A stretch of 5,537 nucleotides of DNA from Spirochaetales bacterium (GTDB lineage: Bacteria; Spirochaetota; Spirochaetia; SZUA-6). Numbering within the stretch: position 1 is the stretch's first letter; each line of letters starts with the position of its first letter. Of the stretch, positions 1 to 5,537 are shown piece after piece. A program made the position numbers and the translations under genes. The stretch covers positions 1 to 5,537 of the forward strand of contig QILZ01000369.1 of assembly GCA_003233545.1 (NCBI GenBank), in the 5' to 3' direction. Below the pieces are notes generated by a model. That model was not told the DNA's origin. It saw only the letters and a program-made list of their open reading frames with translations, and did no database searches.

Positions 1-575
1 GCTTCCTTGATGGGTAATTTAACAACGGTTTTTAAAACAGGACCGTAATAAACTCCACCGCCGATCCCTAAAATGCCTGCAAGGAATCCCCCCGGAACCG
101 TTATTAATGCCCTGGAAGGCCATTTTAAATCCTTTATACTTTTTTGTTCTTCGATTTCGGTTACTACTTTTACAGATAAAACAGACTTAAGCATTCTAAA
201 TAATGCAAAAACAAGAATTGCAACAAAGAGCAGCTTAAAAATTAATGTATAATCGATACCAGGGAAGAGCATTTTAAATATTATCTGAAAACTTACTCCC
301 AGCATTACACCGAGAATTGCCCACGGCAGCAGCCTGTTAAGTTTGCCTTTTTCGATATTTCCTGCTTTTCTGTGCGATAAAAAGGAAGCAATACCTGTTA
401 CGGAACTTAAAAGGAGTCCTGCTGTTCTCGCTATATCCGGAACGGCTCCGAGCTGAAGTATAAACGGAACATTAATAACGCCTCCTCCGACACCGAGTAG
501 AGATCCAAGAGTTCCCGACATAATGCCGATAACGACAAGCTTTAGCAGAAAAACAGGATTAAATGAAAAAATCAA
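1..575 (-). CDS. TauE/SafE-family membrane transporter, C-terminus cut off by window edge
   Basis: Partial gene: 191 complete codons are visible and the C-terminal end lies beyond base 1. The protein is very hydrophobic and contains the internal duplication typical of TauE/SafE (formerly DUF81) permeases. A first glycine-rich hairpin, GVGGGVINVPF, lies at residues 28-38, and a second, GIGGGVYYGPV, at 170-180. A charged cytoplasmic-looking linker (about 136-152) separates the two halves. Family members are usually around 250-280 residues, so roughly two thirds is present. The family exports or imports small anions such as sulfite, sulfoacetate or related organosulfur compounds; the substrate here cannot be inferred. 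The chosen start is a TTG (575-573) that directly follows the TAA of the upstream gene. The reading frame closes at that TAA, and the next ATG (residue 19) would remove the first membrane helix. No good Shine-Dalgarno is visible, so translation may depend on coupling to the upstream gene. The family assignment is firm; the start is less so. Confidence 0.85.
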   Translation of the reverse strand, partial: MIFSFNPVFLLKLVVIGIMSGTLGSLLGVGGGVINVPFILQLGAVPDIARTAGLLLSSVTGIASFLSHRKAGNIEKGKLNRLLPWAILGVMLGVSFQIIFKMLFPGIDYTLIFKLLFVAILVFALFRMLKSVLSVKVVTEIEEQKSIKDLKWPSRALITVPGGFLAGILGIGGGVYYGPVLKTVVKLPIKE

Positions 576-917
576 TTATATCCGCTTTCTTAGATTCCTG
601 AAAAAACGGAACAGCGTTATTCCACCTGCCAGGATTAAACCCCAACCCGAAATACGCATCAGCCAGCGCAGACCGGGAATTATTGCTGCAACTACAGTTA
701 CCGCAGCTACACCAAGGGTAATAAGACCCGCAGTTCTGTCTTCCTTCGAACTGCCGATAATAACACCAACTACGGCAACCAGACCCGCAGCGATTAAACC
801 GACAATCAGGTTCGAAGACAGTGCCCTTAAAATCAGAATACCCATGCCCCCGCCGACAGCACCGAAACCTTTAAGCCCGTCCTTTATCAACCGGTCCCTC
901 GGAATAAGATCATCCAT
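576..917 (-). CDS. Small glycine-rich multi-pass membrane protein, unknown function
   Basis: 113 residues that I do not recognise as a named family. After a charged N-terminus (MDDLIPRDRLIKD) come about four hydrophobic stretches, near residues 16-31, 34-55, 62-80 and 90-106. The loop at 56-62 is short and charged, and the tail is strongly basic (RFFRNLRKRI), suggesting the C-terminus is in the cytoplasm. Glycines are frequent within the helices. The ATG is well supported: AAAGGAG stands 6 bases upstream. The gene overlaps the end of aroC by 8 bases (ATGGATGA), and its stop codon abuts the TTG start of the TauE-like transporter. It is therefore clearly part of the aroC transcript and is likely co-translated with the transporter. 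A partner or accessory role for that transporter is only a guess from position. The coding call is strong because the stop-free frame, Shine-Dalgarno and neighbour junctions all agree. Confidence 0.8.
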   Translation of the reverse strand: MDDLIPRDRLIKDGLKGFGAVGGGMGILILRALSSNLIVGLIAAGLVAVVGVIIGSSKEDRTAGLITLGVAAVTVVAAIIPGLRWLMRISGWGLILAGGITLFRFFRNLRKRI

Positions 918-2028
918 GTCTAACTCCTTTTAATGCTCTTTGTGAAAGTAAAAGATCTATAAGTACAAGATTTACCATGTTTTCAAGTACAGGTACCATT
1001 CTTACAACAATGCAGGGGTCATGTCTACCTTGTATGGAAAGCATTACCGGATTGCCTTTAATATCCGCAGTCCGTTGTTTTTTCCGGATGGAAGGCGTGG
1101 GTTTTACGGCAGCTCTTACGATAACAGGCATACCCGTACTTATTCCTCCGAGAGTGCCCCCCGCCCTGTTCGTTCCGGGTTTCAACTTACCCTTTTCATA
1201 AACAAAACGATCATTCGATTCGCTTCCCTTTTTACGGGAAAGACCGAAACCATCACCGATTTCCACACCCTTAACTGCTCCGACCGAGACAACTGCATAT
1301 GCAAGCAGGGCATCTATCTTACCGAATACAGGATCCCCCAAACCGGACGGGACACCGTACGCACGCACTTCTACTATACCTCCGAGTGAATCTTTTTCTT
1401 CGGATATTTGTCTTATCGCATTTTCCATTTCATCGGAAATTTTATCGTCAGGACAACGTACCGGGGATCTGTATATCCTCTCCCTTAGTTTTACAGCATC
1501 TTTAACGGATATATTATGCCCGGGTATTATCCTGTCCGTTTTCATTTTGATTGTACCGATCTGTAAAGAAAATCCGACTGCAGCTATACCTTCGGCTTCG
1601 AGAATCTTTTTCGCAACAGCTCCCGCAGCTACTCTCGAAGCTGTTTCTCTTCCCGAAGCCCTGCCGCCTCCTCTGTGGTCTCTGATGCCGTATTTTTCCA
1701 GGTATGTAAAATCCGCCTGACCCGGCCTCGGAATATCTTTAATGTCATTATAATCGACAGACCTTGTATCCTTATTATAAATTATAAGGCTGATCGGTGT
1801 TCCCGTAGTTCTGCCCTCAAAAACACCTGAAGCTATTTCCACTTTATCCTTTTCATTTCTCGGAGATGTAAGATCTGTCTGTCCGGGTCTTCTCAGTTTA
1901 AGCTCGAACTGTATATCCTCTTCCGAAAGTTTAATACCCGAAGGACATCCGTCTATAACCGCTCCGGTTGCCCGGCCGTGAGATTCCCCCCAGGTTGTTA
2001 CTCTGAAAAACCTCCCGAAAGTATTCAT
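910..2028 (-). CDS. aroC: Chorismate synthase (AroC)
   Basis: Cytoplasmic enzyme of the last common shikimate-pathway step: it converts 5-enolpyruvylshikimate-3-phosphate to chorismate and phosphate using reduced FMN. The 372 residues match the usual length of about 350-390. Family signatures are in order: WGESHG (13-18, with the conserved His17), RRPGQTDLTSPR (46-57), DHRGGGRASGRETASRVAAG (117-136), GDPVFGKIDALLA (231-243), NRAGGTLGGISTGMP (287-301), VKPTPSI (308-314) and RHDPC (335-339, with the conserved Asp337). One oddity is RPGQADFTY at 101-109. Most family members have His after RPG or RPS, the second catalytic His; here it is Gln104, encoded by an unambiguous CAG. The start chosen is the ATG at 2028-2026, which gives the standard N-terminus MNTFGRFFRVTTWGESHG and has AAGAG 9 bases upstream. 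A TTG three codons earlier would sit directly on that AAGAG. The gene follows the mutase by 12 bases and overlaps the next gene by 8. Confidence 0.96.
   Translation of the reverse strand: MNTFGRFFRVTTWGESHGRATGAVIDGCPSGIKLSEEDIQFELKLRRPGQTDLTSPRNEKDKVEIASGVFEGRTTGTPISLIIYNKDTRSVDYNDIKDIPRPGQADFTYLEKYGIRDHRGGGRASGRETASRVAAGAVAKKILEAEGIAAVGFSLQIGTIKMKTDRIIPGHNISVKDAVKLRERIYRSPVRCPDDKISDEMENAIRQISEEKDSLGGIVEVRAYGVPSGLGDPVFGKIDALLAYAVVSVGAVKGVEIGDGFGLSRKKGSESNDRFVYEKGKLKPGTNRAGGTLGGISTGMPVIVRAAVKPTPSIRKKQRTADIKGNPVMLSIQGRHDPCIVVRMVPVLENMVNLVLIDLLLSQRALKGVRHG
924..930 (-). promoter_or_regulatory. Shine-Dalgarno of the 113-residue membrane protein
   Basis: AAAGGAG on the minus strand, 6 bases before the ATG at 917-915. 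It lies inside the last codons of aroC, so ribosomes reaching the aroC stop are well placed to reinitiate on the next gene. Confidence 0.7.
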
Positions 2029-2037
2029 TATAACCAA

Positions 2038-2042
2038 CTCTT
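2038..2042 (-). promoter_or_regulatory. Probable aroC Shine-Dalgarno overlapping the upstream stop codon
   Basis: AAGAG on the minus strand, 9 bases before the ATG at 2028, partly formed by the TAA stop of the mutase gene. The match is modest. It favours the ATG over the TTG at 2037-2035, which has no room for a ribosome binding site after this motif. Confidence 0.45.
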
Positions 2043-3459
2043 AAGCATATATATCATTTTCCCAGACCGGATCCACTTCCTTATACGAATTTATCTTCTT
2101 TCGAAAGATATCTCTTATCTCGAGAAGTTTTTTCTCATTTTTCGCCTCGAAAATAATGACAAGTTCAGGTAAATTCGATGATGCCCGAACCAGACCCCAC
2201 CCGTCACCAAATGTTACACGTGCTCCGTTTATATCGATAACACGATCTCCGTAATCTTTTTTAAAATCATGCACAATAGCATCCACTATTTTATACTTGA
2301 CATCATCACTGCAATGCGCCTGAATTTCAGGTGATGTTATATACCGAGGTATCGTTAAAAGTAGCTCGGAAAGTTTTTTATTCTGTCTGGAAAGATATTC
2401 CAGGAATTTAACGGAAGCGTACAGGGCATCATCGAAACCGTAGTATCCTTCATTAAAGAAGATATGGCCGCTTCTTTCACCTGCCAGTTCGGCATTTATT
2501 TCATGAAGTTTTGCCTTTATATACGAATGGCCGGTCTTCCACATTACAGGCTTCCCCCCATTATTCCGAATATCTTCTATCAGGGCCTGAGAGCATTTTA
2601 CATCGAATACAATTTGTGATCCCGGTTTTTTTTCCAGCAAATCCCTTGCAAGAAACAATAATACCTTGTCGCTCCAGACATTATTGCCGAGATTATCCTG
2701 CACACCCAGCCTGTCCCCGTCTCCGTCGAATCCCATCCCTATATCCGCTTCTATATAGGGATGCAAAACCATCTCCTTAAGCCTTTTACGTGCCTTGAGG
2801 CTTGAGGGATTGGGGAAATAATTAGGATACCGGGTATCGGGATCACAGTAGAGCTGAAAAGTCATAGCTCCTATCCTCTGCAGTACCTCATACGCGAAAA
2901 CCCCGGCCCCGCCGTTACCGCATTCGGCAACGATTTTTAATGGTTTATCGAGGTGCACTCCTGTTGTAATACGTTCTATATATGCACTGCGTACATTTCT
3001 CTGCTCGTATTTTCCTGTTTTGTTTTCCGGATTATCCTCTGCAACAAGCTTATACAGTTCTTTAATCCCTTCCGGTCCGAGTGTTTTCGAAAGCCCGTCA
3101 GAGAACTTCATGCCGCTCCAGTCATCGGGATTATGGCTTGCGGTTATCATTAGACCGCCGTTTATATGATAGAAATGCTGGGCATAATACAGAACAGGAC
3201 TCAGCGTTAATCCTATATCGACCACATTGCACCCTGTACTGAGAAGTCCTGTTACCGCTGAGTTTTTAAATTCAAAGGATGTTTTACGGTTATCATATCC
3301 TATGACAATATCATTTATGTTTCTTTTCTGCAGTAATTGTCCGAAAGCCCTTGCAATTTTAAATACGGACTCCGTGCTTAATTCTTTTTCACTAACTCTG
3401 CCGCGAAGATCGTATTCTCTGAACATATTTCTAAAAGACCTGTCATGGAAATCAACCAT
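2041..3459 (-). CDS. Phosphomannomutase/phosphoglucomutase, alpha-D-phosphohexomutase family
   Basis: Cytoplasmic enzyme that interconverts hexose 1- and 6-phosphates (mannose and/or glucose), supplying precursors for sugar nucleotides and surface polysaccharides. The 472 residues show the four-domain family layout. An N-terminal YDLRG is at 16-20 and GYDNR at 54-58. The phosphoserine loop TASHNP is at 106-111, with Ser108 as the catalytic residue. The metal loop FDGDGDR is at 244-250, with Asp245, 247 and 249. The sugar-specificity loop GERSGH is at 327-332, and the C-terminal phosphate-binding stretch around Arg425 (RASSNLPEL) closes the protein. GERSGH in place of GEQSGH, plus the length, favours a ManB/AlgC-like dual mutase over GlmM; the precise sugar cannot be read from sequence alone. 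The ATG at 3459-3457 has a near-perfect AGAGGAGG 6 bases upstream. The frame is open 18 codons further to a TTG, but that extension lacks a good ribosome binding site and would precede the family's normal N-terminus. aroC follows 12 bases downstream. Confidence 0.93.
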   Translation of the reverse strand: MVDFHDRSFRNMFREYDLRGRVSEKELSTESVFKIARAFGQLLQKRNINDIVIGYDNRKTSFEFKNSAVTGLLSTGCNVVDIGLTLSPVLYYAQHFYHINGGLMITASHNPDDWSGMKFSDGLSKTLGPEGIKELYKLVAEDNPENKTGKYEQRNVRSAYIERITTGVHLDKPLKIVAECGNGGAGVFAYEVLQRIGAMTFQLYCDPDTRYPNYFPNPSSLKARKRLKEMVLHPYIEADIGMGFDGDGDRLGVQDNLGNNVWSDKVLLFLARDLLEKKPGSQIVFDVKCSQALIEDIRNNGGKPVMWKTGHSYIKAKLHEINAELAGERSGHIFFNEGYYGFDDALYASVKFLEYLSRQNKKLSELLLTIPRYITSPEIQAHCSDDVKYKIVDAIVHDFKKDYGDRVIDINGARVTFGDGWGLVRASSNLPELVIIFEAKNEKKLLEIRDIFRKKINSYKEVDPVWENDIYA

Positions 3460-3465
3460 AATATT

Positions 3466-3473
3466 CCTCCTCT
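3466..3473 (-). promoter_or_regulatory. Strong Shine-Dalgarno of the phosphohexomutase gene
   Basis: AGAGGAGG on the minus strand, 6 bases before the ATG at 3459. This is the strongest ribosome binding site in the window, and it fixes the start against the longer open frame that runs to 3513. Confidence 0.85.
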
Positions 3474-3520
3474 GTTCTTTTAAAAAGGTAAACTTTTGCG
3501 AGCAATTTTTCAATTAAAAT

Positions 3521-3550
3521 ATTATAAACTTATCTTCTACGGAGGTTCAT
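3521..3550 (-). promoter_or_regulatory. Weak candidate promoter ahead of the mutase-aroC genes
   Basis: In the 92-base gap between the cyclase-like gene and the mutase there is a perfect TATAAT on the minus strand (3526-3521), 61 bases before the mutase ATG. The best -35 partner is ATGAAC (3550-3545) at 18 bases, a poor match. No hairpin followed by a T-run is visible in the gap, so readthrough from the cyclase-like gene is also possible. A T/A-rich stretch produces TATAAT easily by chance, hence the low confidence. Confidence 0.25.
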
Positions 3551-3551
3551 C

Positions 3552-4523
3552 CTAAGCAAAATTTTTAATTCTATCTGTCTCTATTTCGGAAAGCGATAGA
3601 ATATTATCCAGTCTTAAAGGAGTGGAGAAATAATCTTTATCCTCAAAAATACCTGCAGGCCTGAAAAGGTCGGAGATATTCCTGGTAAGAGAGTCATGCA
3701 GTTTTCCGGAGATAGCCACCTTGCCGGGTTCCGTACCTTTCTTTTCGAGATGTGCCGCATAGTTGATTACTTCGGAGACAATTTTTCCGGTGTCGTTATA
3801 AAATTTTAATTTTCCCGTATCCAGTGCGATTCGCAGATTAATTCTCTCCGGCCCGGAAAAATCAACACGTAAGTTAAAAATAGACATGAGACTCTGTATT
3901 TCAAGCCCGCACATAGTCCCCCGTTCCTGATGATTTTTAAATACAAAAGCGAGTATCCCGCCGTCACCCGCCCATGACCATATTCTTCCATCGTATTCCT
4001 TTAATCTCACCTTTAAAAAATTCCAGAGCTTAAAATAAACATTTTCCATTTTTTTTATGCCGTATTTCCTCACGAGTATGGAATTTCCCGCTATATCGAG
4101 GCTCATTATAGTTGCATCGTATATCCTGCCATTCTTCAACGAACCCCAATTAAGCATTTCTTCGACATCTTTATCCTTTCGAAGCAGTTTTCTCTTATGA
4201 AAATCATATACAAGGCCTTCCCTTGCAAGCTGATTAAGAAAAATTTCGATACCTTCGATCCTGATATGTCTGCCGAGAATAATTCCGCCGTCCAGTTCGA
4301 CAATCAACTTGATAAGCTGTGAAATATTGTTGTTTAATTCTGAATACTCTACAAGTGCCTTTGCACTCTTTCTTGAAGAAATAGAAATATGTGCAGCCGT
4401 TCCTGAGATTTTATTGGAATTGTAGGATGAATAGAGAAGGCTTCCGACCTCATCGATTTCTTTTGTATGAAAACCGAGTGCAATAATTTCTATAAGTTCA
4501 TTCTTAAGAGACGGTGAAATCAT
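3552..4523 (-). CDS. Class III nucleotide cyclase-like protein with altered active site
   Basis: 323 residues. The C-terminal half (about 133-300) has the layout of the adenylate/guanylate cyclase catalytic domain. MSLDIAGNS (140-148) carries the first metal Asp143, WAGDGGILAF (184-193) the second, Asp187; then INLRIALDTG (228-237), and VINYAAHLEKKG (252-263) leading into PGKVAISGKLHDSL. Several residues normally needed to bind and cyclise a purine nucleotide differ: Ser183 stands where Lys is usual, Lys247 where Asp/Thr is usual, and His258 replaces the transition-state Arg, although Asn254 is kept. It may be a non-canonical cyclase or an inactive sensor domain. The N-terminal 130 residues are not securely identified. 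Helices with RKSAKALVEYSELNNNISQL (51-70) resemble small helical adaptor domains, and 90-115 resembles a winged helix-turn-helix tail. No membrane segment or signal peptide is evident. The start is the ATG at 4523 with GAGAGG 4 bases upstream; an ATG at 4535 lacks a site. The gene diverges from mazG and precedes the mutase operon. Confidence 0.82.
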   Translation of the reverse strand: MISPSLKNELIEIIALGFHTKEIDEVGSLLYSSYNSNKISGTAAHISISSRKSAKALVEYSELNNNISQLIKLIVELDGGIILGRHIRIEGIEIFLNQLAREGLVYDFHKRKLLRKDKDVEEMLNWGSLKNGRIYDATIMSLDIAGNSILVRKYGIKKMENVYFKLWNFLKVRLKEYDGRIWSWAGDGGILAFVFKNHQERGTMCGLEIQSLMSIFNLRVDFSGPERINLRIALDTGKLKFYNDTGKIVSEVINYAAHLEKKGTEPGKVAISGKLHDSLTRNISDLFRPAGIFEDKDYFSTPLRLDNILSLSEIETDRIKNFA

Positions 4524-4527
4524 AGAA

Positions 4528-4533
4528 CCTCTC
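4528..4533 (-). promoter_or_regulatory. Probable Shine-Dalgarno of the cyclase-like gene
   Basis: GAGAGG on the minus strand, 4 bases before the ATG at 4523-4521. Spacing is a little short. The motif overlaps the alternative ATG at 4535-4533, which itself has no purine-rich site upstream and would leave a leader of only about 15 bases from the predicted promoter. Confidence 0.5.
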
Positions 4534-4556
4534 ATTTGTAATAGTATTTTGATAGT

Positions 4557-4585
4557 ATCATAGCAATAACATGTATTTTAAGCAA
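4557..4585 (-). promoter_or_regulatory. Sigma70-type promoter for the cyclase-like gene
   Basis: Minus strand: -35 TTGCTT (4585-4580), a 17-base spacer, and -10 TATGAT (4562-4557), which is one mismatch from TATAAT. Transcription would begin near 4550, leaving a leader of about 27 bases before the ATG at 4523. This is the best promoter match in the window, and it may drive the whole leftward gene set if no terminator acts before the mutase. Confidence 0.6.
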
Positions 4586-4642
4586 GACAGTCTAAAATAT
4601 TTTTTACGCTTTTTATTAGTTAAACATTAGACCTGCCGGTGC

Positions 4643-4671
4643 TTGTCAGAGCGCCGTTAACATGTTATTAA
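4643..4671 (+). promoter_or_regulatory. Candidate promoter for mazG
   Basis: Plus strand: -35 TTGTCA (one mismatch from TTGACA), a 17-base spacer, and -10 TATTAA (four of six matches). Transcription would start near 4678, so the ATG at 4662 would lie upstream of the transcript and the ATG at 4704 would be the usable start. The -35 sits in the loop of a possible 6-pair inverted repeat, CGGTGC (4637-4642) and GCGCCG (4651-4656), with one G-T pair; its meaning is unknown. Confidence 0.4.
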
Positions 4672-4703
4672 TCAGAGATATTTTTTTAAGACGGGACATT
4701 GTT

Positions 4704-5519
4704 ATGAAAGAAAAAGAGACTGCAGTTAAGGAATCATTCTATAGACTCTACCGGATAGTAAAAAGGCTTCGTTCGCCAGGAGGCTGCGACTGGGACCGTG
4801 AGCAGAATCCTGAGACAATACGGGGCAACCTGATAGAAGAATCCTATGAATGCGTGGATGCAATAGATAACGGGGACGATGTCAATCTGCGCGAAGAGCT
4901 CGGAGATATTTACCTTCTCGTTACAATGATTGCGGAAATGAAGGAAGAGGAAAATTCTTTTTCCATAGAAGATGTCCTTGATGAGATTTCCGAAAAACTT
5001 ATAAGAAGGCACCCTCATGTTTTCGGGAATGCAAAGATAGATTCCGTAGAACAAATAATCGACCAGTGGAATCAAATCAAGGAAAAGGTAGAAGGAAAGA
5101 ATAATAAAAACTCGATTCTCGAGAGGGTTCCCCGTTCGCTTCCTCCTTTAGAGAGAGCACTTGAAATTCAGAAAAAGGTGTCTAAAATAGGGTTCGACTG
5201 GAAATCCGCAGAAACAATCTGGGACAAACTGAAAGAAGAGGAATCAGAATTAATAACTGCGCTTAAAAACGAAAATAAAAAAAGAGTAGAAGAAGAATTC
5301 GGGGACATGTTTTTTACCATGGTAAACCTGGCAAGATCCTGTAAAATAGATCCGTCTCTTGCACTTAACAGAACAAATGAGAAATTTATACGAAGATTTC
5401 AGGAAGTCGAAAAAAAAATAAAAGCAATGGACGTTAAAATTGAAAATACAAAATTAGATACCATGGATGCCCTCTGGAATCAGGTAAAATCAGAGGAAGA
5501 TGCAAATAGTTCAAAATAA
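4704..5519 (+). CDS. mazG: Nucleoside triphosphate pyrophosphohydrolase MazG
   Basis: Cytoplasmic all-helical enzyme that cleaves NTPs and dNTPs to the monophosphate and pyrophosphate; in E. coli it is linked to clearing abnormal nucleotides and to lowering ppGpp. The 271 residues contain the classical two tandem MazG domains. The N-terminal signature RLRSPGGCDWDREQ is at 21-34. The first metal site is EESYE (45-49) with EELGD (64-68), followed by RRHPHVFG (101-108). The second site is EEESE (178-182) with EEEFGD (196-201), preceded by the linker RSLPPLERALEIQKK (144-158) and GFDW (163-166). Acidic residues of both E-x-x-E and E-x-x-D pairs are intact, so both domains could bind Mg2+. The ATG at 4704 gives the standard family N-terminus. 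An upstream in-frame ATG at 4662 would add 14 residues with no ribosome binding site and lies before the predicted transcription start. The Shine-Dalgarno at 4704 is also weak. The 18 bases after the stop are too short to interpret. Confidence 0.95.
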   Translation: MKEKETAVKESFYRLYRIVKRLRSPGGCDWDREQNPETIRGNLIEESYECVDAIDNGDDVNLREELGDIYLLVTMIAEMKEEENSFSIEDVLDEISEKLIRRHPHVFGNAKIDSVEQIIDQWNQIKEKVEGKNNKNSILERVPRSLPPLERALEIQKKVSKIGFDWKSAETIWDKLKEEESELITALKNENKKRVEEEFGDMFFTMVNLARSCKIDPSLALNRTNEKFIRRFQEVEKKIKAMDVKIENTKLDTMDALWNQVKSEEDANSSK

Positions 5520-5537
5520 GGAACAGGATTTTCATCC

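Noticed and set aside
523..933. A 136-codon plus-strand open frame
   Set aside because: It lies antisense to the small membrane gene and the transporter start. Its product is rich in Pro, Ile and Arg with no recognisable motif, as expected from the complement of Gly-rich membrane-protein codons.
1021..1389. Plus-strand open frames antisense to aroC, including one of 122 codons
   Set aside because: AroC is unmistakable on the other strand; these frames show no family motifs or ribosome binding sites and are shadows.
3460..3513. An 18-codon N-terminal extension of the mutase beginning at a TTG
   Set aside because: The AGAGGAGG site 6 bases before the ATG at 3459 and the family's normal N-terminus make the shorter protein far more likely.
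3466..3545. Possible pairing of CCTCC (3545-3541, minus strand) with the mutase Shine-Dalgarno as a translational switch
   Set aside because: Only five base pairs form over a distance of about 70 bases and the flanks do not extend the pairing, so chance is the simpler explanation.
3552..4523. A complete anti-phage nucleotide-signalling system around the cyclase-like gene
   Set aside because: Neighbours are housekeeping genes, and no TIR, nuclease or cyclic-nucleotide-activated membrane effector is encoded in the window.
4662..4703. A 14-residue N-terminal extension of MazG from the ATG at 4662
   Set aside because: It has no ribosome binding site, overlaps the candidate -10 region, and is absent from the usual MazG N-terminus.
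4734..5075. A 113-codon minus-strand open frame opposite mazG
   Set aside because: It is antisense to the conserved first MazG domain and shows no independent coding support.

Overview
The window is about 40% G+C and densely coded, with five genes on the minus strand and one on the plus strand. The organism looks bacterial. The style of the MazG protein (REELGDIYLLV, then RRHPHVFG), the phosphomannomutase and the stand-alone cyclase-like protein recall spirochaetes and related free-living lineages. That is an impression from memory, not a search result.

Minus strand, in order of transcription from right to left: (1) a 323-residue protein with a degenerate class III nucleotide cyclase domain behind an N-terminal segment that is not securely assigned (3552-4523); (2) a 472-residue phosphomannomutase/phosphoglucomutase (2041-3459); (3) chorismate synthase AroC (910-2028); (4) a 113-residue multi-pass membrane protein of unknown function (576-917); (5) a TauE/SafE-type transporter that runs off the left edge (1-575). 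Genes 2 to 5 are packed with 12 bases, an 8-base overlap and 0 bases between them, so they are almost certainly one transcript. Gene 1 is 92 bases upstream of gene 2, with no visible terminator between them, so it may feed into the same transcript. Only a weak internal promoter candidate lies in that gap.

Plus strand: mazG (4704-5519), a two-domain NTP pyrophosphohydrolase, is transcribed divergently from the cyclase-like gene across a 180-base intergenic region. That region holds a good sigma70-type promoter facing left and a weaker one facing right.

The set is mostly housekeeping: sugar-phosphate interconversion, the last shikimate-pathway step, and nucleotide-pool cleaning. The two membrane genes are translationally linked to aroC without an obvious metabolic reason. 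No RNA gene, CRISPR array, mobile element or clear intrinsic terminator was seen, and there is no gene-free stretch longer than 300 bases. I do not see a clear new multi-gene system. The most unusual points are the cyclase-like protein with altered catalytic residues and a Gln at a catalytic His position in AroC.
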